The notes beneath the pieces are model-generated. The model worked only from the letters and a program-made list of their open reading frames with translations. It made no database searches and had not been told where the DNA came from. A DNA stretch of 64,000 nt from Hornefia porci (GTDB lineage Bacteria > Bacillota > Clostridia > Peptostreptococcales > Anaerovoracaceae): assembly GCF_001940235.1 (NCBI RefSeq), contig NZ_MJIE01000001.1, forward strand, positions 1,054,001 to 1,118,000, in the 5' to 3' direction. The position numbers and the translations under genes were made by a program. The stretch's first letter is position 1. Each line of letters begins with the position of its first letter. This document shows positions 54,171 to 63,106 of the stretch, in pieces.

Positions 54171-55411
54171 CTGATCTGGAAAAGATGGGAGCCCGGGCGA
54201 AGGACGCCGCCAGAATCCTGCGCACCGTTTCCCCGGAAGACAAAGAACTGGCCCTTAAGGATGTCGCCGGCGCACTGATTTGCCGGCAGGCCGAGATTCT
54301 GGAGGCGAACCGGCAGGATCTCACTGCCGCAGAAGCCGGCGGAATGCCACGGTCTATGCTGGATCGTCTGGCTCTCTCCAAAGAACGTGTCCACGGCATG
54401 GCTGACGGCGTGACTGCCGTCTCGGAATGGCCGGATCCCGTGGGCCGCGTTCTGGAGGAATACGATCTGCCCAACGGACTTCATGTTCGCAGAGTCAGCG
54501 TCCCCCTCGGCGTCATCGGAATCATCTTCGAGGCGCGCCCCAATGTGACAAGCGACTGCGCCGCCCTCTGCATCCGGGCCGGCAACGCCTGTATCCTGCG
54601 TGGCGGAAAAGAAGCGTTCCGGACGAATCTGGCGGTGACCCGCATCATGCGCGAGGCCCTCTCCGACAGCCCTCTGCCCGCAGACTGCGTTCAGCTCGTA
54701 ACCGACACCGACCGGCGCTCCGCAACGGAAATGATGAATCTGACAGAATATCTGGACGTACTGATTCCCCGCGGCGGCGCGGGACTGATCCGCAGCGTCG
54801 TGGACAACGCCCGCGTTCCGGTCATTGAAACCGGAGCCGGAAACTGCCACATCTATGTGGACAAAGCCGCCAGCGTGGAGATGGCTGCCGCCATCGCGGT
54901 CAACGCCAAGACCTCCCGCCCCTCTGTGTGCAACGCGGCGGAAAAGCTTCTGATTCACCGGGAAATCGCGGACAGGGCTCTGCCGGTTATCGGAAAGCGG
55001 CTTCGCGAAAAGGAAGTCGAGCTCAGGGGTGACGACGCCTCACGGGAGATTTTCCGCGATATGCGCCCGGCGACGGATGAGGACTGGGGAAAAGAATATG
55101 TCGATTTAATCATGGGTGTGCGGATTGTGGATTCCATCGAGGAGGCCATCCGGCACATCGAACGCTGGTCCACACATCACAGTGACTGCATCGTCACGGA
55201 GGACCCCGCCGCCGCGGCAAAGTTCCAGGCAGAGGTGGATTCCGCAGCGGTGTATCACAACGCTTCGACCCGATTTACGGACGGCGGCGAACTGGGCCTG
55301 GGCGCAGAAATCGGCATCTCCACCCAGAAACTCCACGCCAGAGGCCCCATGGGCGTAAACCAGCTGGTCACCTACAAGTACGTCATCGACGGGAATGGGC
55401 AGATTCGATAA
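54167..55411 (+). CDS. proA: Gamma-glutamyl phosphate reductase
   Basis: A 414-residue aldehyde-dehydrogenase-fold enzyme that reduces gamma-glutamyl phosphate with NADPH for proline synthesis. PLGVIGIIFEARPNVTSDCAALCIRAGNA and the catalytic Cys in TSRPSVCNAAEKLL are typical. It is coupled to proB by a 4-bp overlap. The stop is followed directly by the promoter and T-box of trpB2. Confidence 0.97.
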   Translation: MTDLEKMGARAKDAARILRTVSPEDKELALKDVAGALICRQAEILEANRQDLTAAEAGGMPRSMLDRLALSKERVHGMADGVTAVSEWPDPVGRVLEEYDLPNGLHVRRVSVPLGVIGIIFEARPNVTSDCAALCIRAGNACILRGGKEAFRTNLAVTRIMREALSDSPLPADCVQLVTDTDRRSATEMMNLTEYLDVLIPRGGAGLIRSVVDNARVPVIETGAGNCHIYVDKAASVEMAAAIAVNAKTSRPSVCNAAEKLLIHREIADRALPVIGKRLREKEVELRGDDASREIFRDMRPATDEDWGKEYVDLIMGVRIVDSIEEAIRHIERWSTHHSDCIVTEDPAAAAKFQAEVDSAAVYHNASTRFTDGGELGLGAEIGISTQKLHARGPMGVNQLVTYKYVIDGNGQIR

Positions 55412-55430
55412 AAATTCTTTGATTTTTTTG

Positions 55431-55459
55431 TTGACAAAACCAAATCCGGGTAGTATGAT
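55431..55459 (+). promoter_or_regulatory. trpB2 leader promoter
   Basis: TTGACA (55431-55436) and TATGAT (55454-55459) lie 17 bp apart, immediately before the T-box leader. Confidence 0.85.
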
Positions 55460-55469
55460 AGAGAAAAAT

Positions 55470-55752
55470 CAATATTGAAAACCGTTGAAGGAGAAGAGTA
55501 CATGCGGAAACCGCCTTTGGAGAGAGCAGCCGATGGTGAGATGGCGCAGGCACGGGCCGTATGGAATGGACTCCCGAGGGCAAACCGAACAGGCAACTCA
55601 GTAGGGGCGACGGAGAAGCAGCTCCGTGAACAAAGGCAGCATATGATTGTATGCGCAGAGCGGGCGCGCAAGCGTCAAGCCGGGTGGCACCGCAAGAGAG
55701 GATTACGGCTCTTGTCCCAGCATTTTCAGGTTGGGACGGGAGTCTTTTTTGT
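55470..55752 (+). promoter_or_regulatory. Tryptophan-type T-box riboswitch
   Basis: The leader has the T-box core AAGCCGGGTGGCACCGC (55676-55692) followed by a terminator: a stem of about 11 bp (55709-55719 with 55732-55742) and a TTTTTT tract. The bulge base after UGG is C, which would pair with discriminator G of tRNA-Trp. TGG at 55567-55569, in AATGGACTCCC, is the likely Trp specifier. Uncharged tRNA-Trp should allow read-through into trpB2. Confidence 0.88.
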
Positions 55753-55809
55753 GCGGAGCGCAGACCGGCACTGCCGTCCCCCAGCAGAATACAAGGAGGA
55801 GACATTACC

Positions 55810-57204
55810 ATGACTGACAAAGAAAAGAAAATCCCTTACAAAATCTATCTCTCTGAGAACGAAATGCCGACGCAGTACTATAACGTCAGAGCCGATATGA
55901 AAAAGAAACCGGCTCCGCTGCTGAACCCCGGCACGCTGAAGCCCATGACCGCCGAAGAGCTGGGGCATGTCTTCTGCGACGAGCTTGTACAGCAGGAGTT
56001 GAACGAGACGGATCCCTACATCGATATTCCGGAGGAAATCCGTAACTTCTACAAAATGTACCGTCCCTCTCCGCTGGTCCGGGCTTACTGCCTGGAGGAG
56101 AAGCTTCAGACGCCGGCGAAGATCTACTACAAATTTGAAGGGAACAACACCAGCGGCTCCCATAAGCTGAACTCCGCCATCGCTCAGGCCTATTACGCCA
56201 AGAAGCAGGGACTGAAAGGCGTCACCACCGAGACCGGCGCCGGCCAGTGGGGGACAGCCCTTTCCATGGCCTGCTCCTACTTCGGACTGGACTGCAAGGT
56301 CTTCATGGTCAAGGTCTCCTATGAGCAGAAGCCCTTCCGCCGGGAGGTTATGAGAACTTACGGCGCCTCCGTCACGCCGTCGCCTTCTATGGAGACGGAA
56401 GTCGGAAAGAAGATTAACGCGGAATTCCCGGGAACCACCGGTTCTCTGGGCTGCGCCATCTCCGAAGCGGTGGAGGTCGCCACCTCTACTGAGGGATACC
56501 GTTATGTTCTGGGCAGCGTACTGAGCCAGGTTCTGCTCCATCAGAGTGTGATCGGTCTGGAAACAAAGATCGCGCTGGACAAATATGATATCCGGCCGGA
56601 CATCATCATCGGCTGCGCCGGCGGCGGCTCCAACCTGGGCGGCCTGATCTCACCGTTCGCGGGCGAAATGCTCCGGGGCGAAGCGGATTACCGCATCATC
56701 GCGGTGGAGCCGAAGTCCTGTCCGTCACTGACCAGAGGCAAGTATGTATACGACTTCTGCGACACCGGCGAGGTCTGCCCGCTGGCCAAGATGTACACCC
56801 TCGGAAGCCAGTTCATCCCATCCCCGAATCATGCGGGCGGGCTCCGTTTCCACGGCATGAGCTCCATCGTTTCCGAGCTTTACGATCAGGGATACATTGA
56901 AGCGAGAGCCTACGAGCAGACGGAAGTCTTCGCCGCGGCTGAGGAATTCGCGCGCTGCGAGGGTATTCTACCGGCGCCGGAAAGCAGCCACGCGATTAAG
57001 GGGGCGATGGATGAGGCGCTGAAATGCAAGGAAACCGGAGAGGAAAAGACAATCGTCTTCGGCCTCACCGGCACAGGCTATTTCGACCTGACGGCCTACC
57101 AGCAGTTCAACGACGGAACCATGACCGATTCCATTCCCACCGATGAAGACATCGCCGCCAGCCTTGCCAAGGTACCGCAGTTCCCCGGCAACGAAACGAA
57201 ATAG
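55810..57204 (+). CDS. TrpB2-type tryptophan synthase beta-like protein
   Basis: A 464-residue PLP enzyme of the TrpB2 branch (TIGR01415). RPSPLVRAYCLEEKL, the PLP lysine in NTSGSHKLNSAIAQAYY, ETGAGQWGTALSMA and GCAGGGSNLGG are the marks. It joins indole and serine to tryptophan. No trpA or other trp gene is nearby, so it may work on free indole. The Trp T-box upstream supports a true tryptophan role. AAGGAGG lies upstream of the ATG at 55810; the longer frame reaches into the leader and is rejected. Confidence 0.93.
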   Translation: MTDKEKKIPYKIYLSENEMPTQYYNVRADMKKKPAPLLNPGTLKPMTAEELGHVFCDELVQQELNETDPYIDIPEEIRNFYKMYRPSPLVRAYCLEEKLQTPAKIYYKFEGNNTSGSHKLNSAIAQAYYAKKQGLKGVTTETGAGQWGTALSMACSYFGLDCKVFMVKVSYEQKPFRREVMRTYGASVTPSPSMETEVGKKINAEFPGTTGSLGCAISEAVEVATSTEGYRYVLGSVLSQVLLHQSVIGLETKIALDKYDIRPDIIIGCAGGGSNLGGLISPFAGEMLRGEADYRIIAVEPKSCPSLTRGKYVYDFCDTGEVCPLAKMYTLGSQFIPSPNHAGGLRFHGMSSIVSELYDQGYIEARAYEQTEVFAAAEEFARCEGILPAPESSHAIKGAMDEALKCKETGEEKTIVFGLTGTGYFDLTAYQQFNDGTMTDSIPTDEDIAASLAKVPQFPGNETK

Positions 57205-57228
57205 AAATAAAGTAAATACCCATAATAT

Positions 57229-57268
57229 AAAATCCGAAGCTGCCCGTATTCTCGCGGCTTCGGATTTT
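57229..57268. terminator. bidirectional terminator after trpB2
   Basis: AAAATCCGAAGC (57229-57240) pairs with GCTTCGGATTTT (57257-57268), between convergent genes; T-rich on the plus side and, reversed, on the minus side. Confidence 0.88.
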
Positions 57269-57280
57269 ATTCTGCCGATA

Positions 57281-57856
57281 TCACCGGTTTTCGTTATTTT
57301 TCCGGTTCGAGTAATATTTTTCCAGTTCCTCCAGATACTCGTCGGTATACCTGACTTTGTGCCTGCTGAATTTTTTTATCTGGTGCGAAATCTCCTTCTC
57401 TTCTTTGTCGAGCTTTTTCGTTCCACTGTTTTCATATTCTATTTGAACATTCCAGACATAGGTTCCAATGTTCTTTGTCAGCGCCGCCACCTTACTTTTC
57501 CGCAGAGCTTCCTGCTCCTCTTCTTCTGCATAATATGTGGTAAGCTTCTGAAAAAATCCCGCTCCGTATTCTGCTTTCATTATCGCGGTTTCGCTCTGCC
57601 TCACTTTCAGACAATTATCCAGCATCACATCCAGGTTCTTCCTGACCCTCTTTTTCATTTCACTGCTGAGTTGTCCCTCTCTCTGAATCGAAACCACAAT
57701 CAGCTCGGCTTCTTTATATGCTTTTTCCCATTGCTCCATGATTTTCTTCTGCCGAATGCTTTCTTCAGTTTCTGTCCGGGTTTCATTTTCTGCACATCCC
57801 GTCAGAATAAGTACGAGCATCAGCAATATCATGGAGAATTCAGCCATTCTCTTCAT
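57281..57856 (-). CDS. Lipoprotein of unknown function (ABC cluster)
   Basis: A 191-residue lipoprotein: signal MKRMAEFSMILLMLVLILTGC with lipobox LTGC. The mature part is charged and mostly helical, with probable coiled coil (EESIRQKKIMEQWEKAYKEAE). No family is recognised. It starts within the end of the ABC ATPase gene (17-base overlap) and is the last gene of the AT-rich cluster. An extracytoplasmic partner or immunity-like protein is possible, but not shown. Confidence 0.75.
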   Translation of the reverse strand: MKRMAEFSMILLMLVLILTGCAENETRTETEESIRQKKIMEQWEKAYKEAELIVVSIQREGQLSSEMKKRVRKNLDVMLDNCLKVRQSETAIMKAEYGAGFFQKLTTYYAEEEEQEALRKSKVAALTKNIGTYVWNVQIEYENSGTKKLDKEEKEISHQIKKFSRHKVRYTDEYLEELEKYYSNRKNNENR

Positions 57857-58493
57857 CGCACCCCTCCTGCAGCATCAGTTTTCCTGAATCCATCAGGAGC
57901 ACCTCGTCGCACATATTTCTCAAATCATTGTCATGGTGTGTGGCAATCACGATAAGCGCCCCACGTTTCTTTTCCTGTTGAATCACATCATAAATCTGCT
58001 GCACGCCTTTATGATCAACAGCATTTGTCGGTTCGTCCAGTAATATTATTTTCTGTTTCTCAAAGAATGCCTGTGCGATATTCAGTCTCTGTTTCATCCC
58101 CAGAGAGAATTTCCGGACTTTTAATTCTGATTCCGGGTCAAGCCCTACCCTTTCCAATGCAAGCCTGATGTCATCCTGCGACGCCACGTTTTTAATCTTT
58201 GAAAGACGGATAAGATTCTCATATGCCGTATAGTATGGCAGAAGTTCCATATTCTCAATTACAACGCCTACATCCGGCAGCATGGGAATCTCCTCATGCA
58301 GTATTTTTCCTTCATAGATAACCTTTCCTTCTGTAGGACGAATCAGGCCGGAAAGCATTCTCAAAAGCATTGTTTTCCCTGATCCGTTAACGCCAAACAG
58401 CCCGTATACCACGCCGCTCTCAAATGTATAGGAAATATCATCCAGCACAGTTTTCTTTTTCAATCTCTTTGTCACATGAACTAATTCTAACAT
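57840..58493 (-). CDS. ABC transporter ATP-binding protein
   Basis: A 217-residue ABC ATPase. It has Walker A FGVNGSGKTMLLRM, signature RKFSLGMKQRLNIAQAF, Walker B KIILLDEPTNAVD, and a switch His in VIATHHDN. The family resembles ATPases of bacitracin- or lantibiotic-type exporters (CcmA-like). It lies 9 bp after a membrane gene and should power the membrane proteins encoded before it. AGGAGGGGG precedes the start. Confidence 0.92.
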   Translation of the reverse strand: MLELVHVTKRLKKKTVLDDISYTFESGVVYGLFGVNGSGKTMLLRMLSGLIRPTEGKVIYEGKILHEEIPMLPDVGVVIENMELLPYYTAYENLIRLSKIKNVASQDDIRLALERVGLDPESELKVRKFSLGMKQRLNIAQAFFEKQKIILLDEPTNAVDHKGVQQIYDVIQQEKKRGALIVIATHHDNDLRNMCDEVLLMDSGKLMLQEGCDEENG

Positions 58494-58502
58494 TTCCCCC
58501 TC

Positions 58503-59237
58503 CTAAATTATATCTGACCTGATGTAAATCCGACAAAAAACTATTGATACTAAAAAAGCCAATCCAATTACATACAGTATATCACTCATCGGGAAATCAG
58601 AGACCGCATAAAAATTGGATTTGCCCGCGTCATTTGAAAATGCATAATACGCCGGAAACAGCAGCCCGATAAATCTGTTTTTTCCGTCGCTGTTCAACAA
58701 TATCGGCAACACGACGGAAAGGATGAAATACAGATTGGCAATTATAAATGAGACTGTCATATCTGTGAACAACTCAAGAAAATACATGATTATAGTTACA
58801 AAAAACAGCCCTGAATAATATCTGAATATCTCCTGTAACCACACTTCTGTTTTCAATTCGCCGGCCGCCTGATGAAATATCAGAAAGAAAATCAATACCT
58901 CCGCAGTTACTATCATCGCTAATTGCGCAGCGGCGCCCGAAAACGCATTTCCGATAATATGATATCTGCTCTTATTTCGTACGATTTCAAGCACTGCATA
59001 GCCGGAAATCAGATTTCCGGCACCGCCCCAGAAAATCAGCAGAATAAACGGAACCACAAAGTACACCTTCATAAGCGACAGCACGATCCCGGATGCGCCG
59101 GAAATGTGCGGTTCGAGTTCACAGAACATCAGCGGACTTTCATAACCGATAAGATATTTTCCGGCTAATGCCTGAAACAACACGGCACAAAGCAAAACGA
59201 CATATGTTCCCTGTTTGTTCAGATTATTGCATAACAT
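58503..59237 (-). CDS. Putative ABC-2-type membrane protein 1
   Basis: A 244-residue integral membrane protein with about six hydrophobic segments (for example GTYVVLLCAVLFQALAGKY, VYFVVPFILLIFWGG, ILYVIGLAFLVSIVFC). There is no recognised motif; it is a permease by position before the ATPase gene. The start at 59237 (MLCNNLNKQG) has GGAGAAAAGGG upstream. It overlaps the previous gene by 14 bases. Confidence 0.78.
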   Translation of the reverse strand: MLCNNLNKQGTYVVLLCAVLFQALAGKYLIGYESPLMFCELEPHISGASGIVLSLMKVYFVVPFILLIFWGGAGNLISGYAVLEIVRNKSRYHIIGNAFSGAAAQLAMIVTAEVLIFFLIFHQAAGELKTEVWLQEIFRYYSGLFFVTIIMYFLELFTDMTVSFIIANLYFILSVVLPILLNSDGKNRFIGLLFPAYYAFSNDAGKSNFYAVSDFPMSDILYVIGLAFLVSIVFCRIYIRSDII

Positions 59238-59970
59238 CCCTTTTCTCCTCAACCGCTCCGGCGATAATACACAGCGCTACAGCTTTTGTTACACACAATA
59301 TCATTGTAAATACAACCTCCGGCAAGCCGCAGGATCCTTTAAAATACGCCCCCGGTGCCGAGAGGCTCCGAGGGAAGAGGAATTCCTGAAAATGGACGAA
59401 TACGGCAGGATAAAGCTGATATTCCACCACGTTTATTAAAACCACAATAACTACGGAAATCACAATTCTGTGCAATATCTTCCTCAGAATTATAAATATC
59501 AAAGACATACACAGGAAATACAGACCTCCTATTCCGAAATCGATGGCGAGGCTCCACGCCAGCTTAATATATGCTTCTTCCGTCAGCCTGAACACATTGC
59601 AGATAAACAAGACAGACGCCGTCTGATGTATCGCCATAAATGTAATCGAATATAACAGGATATGTCTGATTTCCCTATTGACATAATCCTGCCTCGATGA
59701 ACATCTGCATATGATCACACTCTCGCTGCGCGGCAGTGCAATCTGAACAGCAATCAGAAAAAAGCAGCAATAAATTTTCATATATGCATTCGCGCCAAAA
59801 TATCCATGCTTACTTAACATTTCGCCGACAAGATACTCATCGTCAAAACCGAAATCCCTCAATGTAACCAATGGAGATGTCGATAAAATGCAATCCGCCG
59901 CCAGAAACCCGATATATGCCGTTACAATTAAAATCACTCCAACGCGCTCACTCTTATTTTCCAGAAACAT
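59224..59970 (-). CDS. Putative ABC-2-type membrane protein 2
   Basis: A 248-residue integral membrane protein with about six hydrophobic segments (VILIVTAYIGFLAADCIL, IVISVVIVVLINVVEYQLY). It is not clearly related by eye to its two neighbours, but of similar size and layout. It overlaps the neighbouring genes at both ends, so all are translated together. Function is inferred only from the adjacent ATPase. Confidence 0.75.
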   Translation of the reverse strand: MFLENKSERVGVILIVTAYIGFLAADCILSTSPLVTLRDFGFDDEYLVGEMLSKHGYFGANAYMKIYCCFFLIAVQIALPRSESVIICRCSSRQDYVNREIRHILLYSITFMAIHQTASVLFICNVFRLTEEAYIKLAWSLAIDFGIGGLYFLCMSLIFIILRKILHRIVISVVIVVLINVVEYQLYPAVFVHFQEFLFPRSLSAPGAYFKGSCGLPEVVFTMILCVTKAVALCIIAGAVEEKRDVMQ

Positions 59971-60710
59971 AATACCCTTATCAATATCAAATACCCTGCA
60001 GTAACAATCAGAAATATCGGCAGCAATGTTTCAAAATCATATTCTGTAAAAGGCTGCATCACCAGTAATAGTGACGAATTGGTTGACGTAGGAACAAACC
60101 ACAGAAAAAAGGTCACCGTATAAACTATTTTTCTATCTGCCGTCACTAGCGCAAGGGCCGTTCCCACTGTCGATATCAGCCCTGCCAAAAAGGCTGTAAC
60201 AAAAATAAATCCCAGATTGGCCAGAAACGGATGTGCATTGCTTAAATTATACAACAGGTTTTCAGGGGAATCATCCATCTCTATTGGAATATATTTCCCT
60301 CCATGACACAGTATTGACACCAGTCCTAAATTTATCAGCAAGGCAATGCTGACCAGGAAAAAAACAAATACAAATGAACACTTTATGTTCTCTGTGTAAT
60401 ATGCATTTCTTCCCATTCTCCCCATGAGCGCCCGGTGATAACCTCTATGCCGGTCCTCCAGAGGTCCCTCCCCCGTTATAACCAATGTATAAAGCGGAAG
60501 AAACCACAGCAGTATAATCTGAACCAGATGATCTGTCGTATTGCTGGCTAAAAATGTCCCATATGCGGGGGCAATTGTGCTGCCCCCGCTTCTAATCAGA
60601 TTACAGCAATATATTACAATATCCAAAACAGGTAACAGAAGAACGATGAGTGTAACACAACATCTGATTTTGTTTCCATAAATTCTGGCAACAAAGTCTT
60701 TCATAAACAT
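59934..60710 (-). CDS. Putative ABC-2-type membrane protein 3
   Basis: A 258-residue integral membrane protein with about six hydrophobic segments (CCVTLIVLLLPVLDIVIYC, CSFVFVFFLVSIALLINLGLVSI, LPIFLIVTAGYLILIRVLCF). GEGPLEDRHRGYHRALMGRMGRNAYY is a charged cytoplasmic loop like those of ABC-2 permeases. An alternative start at 60704 is possible. It follows the 57-residue peptide gene by about 50 bp. Confidence 0.75.
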   Translation of the reverse strand: MFMKDFVARIYGNKIRCCVTLIVLLLPVLDIVIYCCNLIRSGGSTIAPAYGTFLASNTTDHLVQIILLWFLPLYTLVITGEGPLEDRHRGYHRALMGRMGRNAYYTENIKCSFVFVFFLVSIALLINLGLVSILCHGGKYIPIEMDDSPENLLYNLSNAHPFLANLGFIFVTAFLAGLISTVGTALALVTADRKIVYTVTFFLWFVPTSTNSSLLLVMQPFTEYDFETLLPIFLIVTAGYLILIRVLCFWKIRVSALE

Positions 60711-60760
60711 AATCTGCCCTCAACCCACATCAGATTTTCATTCCCTGAGTACATTTCCTC

Positions 60761-60934
60761 TCAATCAGGTCTTGTCGTATTACCGTTGCTGCTATCTCCT
60801 CGCAAGGCTTCAAGTATCTTATACAAAAGCTCCTCGATATTGGATTTTTTGCGACAAAGCCTGACGATGGCATAGATTATTGCTCCATAGATCGCTAAAT
60901 TTACAATCAAAACAATCTCATTTAAAAATGGCAT
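60761..60934 (-). CDS. 57-residue single-span membrane peptide
   Basis: MPFLNEIVLIVNLAIYGAII... has one hydrophobic span (about residues 5-24), then a basic and charged cytoplasmic-type tail ending SSNGNTTRPD. An excellent GGAGGAGG site precedes the ATG at 60934, which supports translation. The size and layout recall holin-like or bacteriocin-related small proteins, but no family is recognised. It is the first gene of the AT-rich ABC cluster and has a promoter upstream. Confidence 0.7.
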   Translation of the reverse strand: MPFLNEIVLIVNLAIYGAIIYAIVRLCRKKSNIEELLYKILEALRGDSSNGNTTRPD

Positions 60935-61018
60935 ATCTTCCTCCTCCCATAACCACTGTATTAATATTCCCATGCAGATTTAAATAATTATTCACATATT
61001 TCTCACTTCTATGCTCTT

Positions 61019-61047
61019 ATATTAACATTTCAACAATTTCCCGTCAA
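61019..61047 (-). promoter_or_regulatory. promoter of the ABC cluster
   Basis: TTGACG (61042-61047) and TAATAT (61019-61024) lie 17 bp apart on the minus strand, 85 bp before the small-peptide gene. Confidence 0.5.
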
Positions 61048-61050
61048 CCG

Positions 61051-61081
61051 AAACTCAAAAACGGGCAGCTGCCGCTGCCCG
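61051..61081 (-). terminator. terminator after the small membrane protein gene
   Basis: CGGGCAGC-TGCC-GCTGCCCG (61062-61081) followed on the minus strand by TTTTTGAGTTT. Confidence 0.85.
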
Positions 61082-61111
61082 GAAAACAATTCATTTTAAT
61101 TTAATGCGCGC

Positions 61112-61489
61112 TCACACCGAATCTCTCTCCTTTGCGGTTCCGTTCTGGAATCGATCCACCAGAAAGGCAAACAGCAGCGCCTCGATTCCGATGCAGAGCC
61201 ATTTCAGGAAAACCGAGGGAATCTTTGTCAACGCCTCCATGGCAAACACCTGCGCCACAATCAGAACGACTGTTTTGTCGTCAAGACCGCTCCCCGCCCT
61301 GCTCCTACCTTTCTGCTTTTCCTTTTTCACGGACACTCCGATAAACAGCATCATTACCGCAAGCACCGCCGCGATCAGAATCAGATGAAGGATGCCGGCG
61401 GTAAACATTTCTATTGCGGCAACAGACATCACACATACAAGAGTAATAATTACAATACGAATATTCATTTTCTGTTTCGTCCTCTCCAT
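61112..61489 (-). CDS. Small membrane protein of unknown function
   Basis: A 125-residue protein with about four hydrophobic segments (IVIITLVCVMSVAAIEMF, LILIAAVLAVMMLFIGV, TVVLIVAQVFAMEAL, WLCIGIEALLFAFLVD). A basic loop (KKEKQKGRSRAG) lies in the middle. No family is recognised. Neither the start at 61489 nor that at 61468 has a strong ribosome binding site. It has its own terminator and stands apart from the ABC cluster. Confidence 0.6.
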   Translation of the reverse strand: MERTKQKMNIRIVIITLVCVMSVAAIEMFTAGILHLILIAAVLAVMMLFIGVSVKKEKQKGRSRAGSGLDDKTVVLIVAQVFAMEALTKIPSVFLKWLCIGIEALLFAFLVDRFQNGTAKERDSV

Positions 61490-61551
61490 ACTACAGGCAA
61501 TATCGGTTTTTTTGTCGACACATCACTCCCTCCGTTCCCCTTCTATTAGTA

Positions 61552-61567
61552 TATATATATATATATA
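61552..61567. repeat. (TA)8 microsatellite
   Basis: Eight TA dinucleotides in a row, in the 200-bp gap 61490-61702 between the small membrane protein gene and the MFS gene; otherwise the gap shows nothing recognisable. Confidence 0.9.
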
Positions 61568-61702
61568 CGATAAAGCAACGTAAACGGGGACACAAAAAAG
61601 AAATTTTCTTCATTTTCCGGAGGGAAAATCTGATTTAAAAGGATTCTTCGGATTTCTGCGTGGTTTCCAAATACGGATATCACCGCGACCTGACCGCCGC
61701 CT

Positions 61703-63076
61703 TCACCGCTTCCGCTCCAGTGAGAGCACCGTGCCGATGGCACAGAGGACAACGAATACCAGGAAGCACCAGTGCATGGTTTTTACCAGCTGAGAAGGTG
61801 CAGCCTCCGTCAGAGCCGCGTTTCCGAGGCCCATTCCGACAACGATGGTCACGATGGCCATGCTGGCGGAATGTCCGAAGGTCCGCATGGTCGCCAGAAT
61901 GGAGTTGGCCACGCTGTACTCATCTTTGTTCACGCAGCTCATAACAGCGTTGGTGTTCGGCGAAGAAAACAGCGCGAAACCGAAGCCCTCCACGACAAAC
62001 GCGGCGATAATCCACGCGAAGGGAGTATAGAGACCGAGAAGGGAAAACATCACCAGCCCCGCCACACAGAGCCCCATCCCCAGGCTGGCCAGCTTGTAGG
62101 GCGGCACCCGGTCCGACAGCCTCCCCATCAGCGGCGAAAAGAGCGCCTGCACCGCCGGCATGCAGATCAGAATGACGCCGGCCGTCTGGGAGGAATAACC
62201 CATAACCACCTGCAGATAGATGCTGACCAGATAACTGATGGCGAATGTCGCGCCGTAATTCAGGAGAGCCGCCAGGTTCGAGAACGCGAACACTCTGTCA
62301 CGGGTGAACATCGTGAGCCTGATAACCGGATCCTCCGCTCTCTGCTCCACCAGGATAAACGCCGCCGCGAGAGCCAGACCGCAGATCAGAATGAGCCATC
62401 CGTAACGGGAAATCGTCAGATTCGTCAGTCCGTAGAGAATCAGAGAAATCATCGCGATGAAAAGCAGGTTCCCCGCCGCGTCAGTCCGGCACTGCGGAGG
62501 GTCGGGCTTTGTTTTCGGCGCGCCCGCCCATGCCAGAACAAAGGAAAGTACCGTGCAGAAGAAGGTCACCGCAAAGATGGACTGCCATCCCATACGATGG
62601 TTCAGGATTCCGCCGATCACCGGTCCCATGGACAGTCCGACATACGTTGCCGCAGTGGAGATTCCCAGGACTCTTCCCCTTTCCGATCCCGGAAACACGC
62701 TGATCAGCAGGGCGTTGTTCGTCGCATAGATCATAGACGCCGCCACTCCCTGCAATCCGCGGAACAGTATCATCATCCAGATATTCACGGAAAAAATACA
62801 GAGCACCGACAGCACGCCAAAAGAGGCGATGCCGATCAGCAGCACACGTCGCCTTCCGGTGGCGTCCGCCAGCTTCCCCATAGGTACACTGAATGCGGCG
62901 ACCGTGAGCGTGAAGGCAGTGACCACCCATCCCACCAGCGCTGCACTGACCTGAAACTGCTCCTCAAGCGCCGGCACCGACAGATTAAGCGCACTTCCCA
63001 TAAACGTCGTGATAAAGGCGGTGACCACCGTCATCCGCAGGGTGTTCTTCTGTTGTCTGATCGTTATCTCCGTCAC
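61703..63076 (-). CDS. MFS exporter, DHA2-like
   Basis: A 457-residue transporter with about 14 hydrophobic segments. ALVGWVVTAFTLTVAAFSVPMGKLADATGRRRVL holds the MFS loop motif, and GPVIGGILNHRMGWQSIFAV matches the drug-antiport motif of 14-helix DHA2 proteins. It probably exports a drug or metabolite with protons. The start is a GTG at 63076 with AGGA upstream. It lies 30 bp after lysC on the same strand, so it may be co-transcribed. Confidence 0.9.
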   Translation of the reverse strand: MTEITIRQQKNTLRMTVVTAFITTFMGSALNLSVPALEEQFQVSAALVGWVVTAFTLTVAAFSVPMGKLADATGRRRVLLIGIASFGVLSVLCIFSVNIWMMILFRGLQGVAASMIYATNNALLISVFPGSERGRVLGISTAATYVGLSMGPVIGGILNHRMGWQSIFAVTFFCTVLSFVLAWAGAPKTKPDPPQCRTDAAGNLLFIAMISLILYGLTNLTISRYGWLILICGLALAAAFILVEQRAEDPVIRLTMFTRDRVFAFSNLAALLNYGATFAISYLVSIYLQVVMGYSSQTAGVILICMPAVQALFSPLMGRLSDRVPPYKLASLGMGLCVAGLVMFSLLGLYTPFAWIIAAFVVEGFGFALFSSPNTNAVMSCVNKDEYSVANSILATMRTFGHSASMAIVTIVVGMGLGNAALTEAAPSQLVKTMHWCFLVFVVLCAIGTVLSLERKR

Positions 63077-63106
63077 GGCTTTCCTGTCCTGTCTTCCTTT
63101 CCGTTT

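Noticed and set aside
55651..55809. Longer start for trpB2
   Set aside because: This stretch is the T-box core and terminator; the start with AAGGAGG upstream is at 55810.
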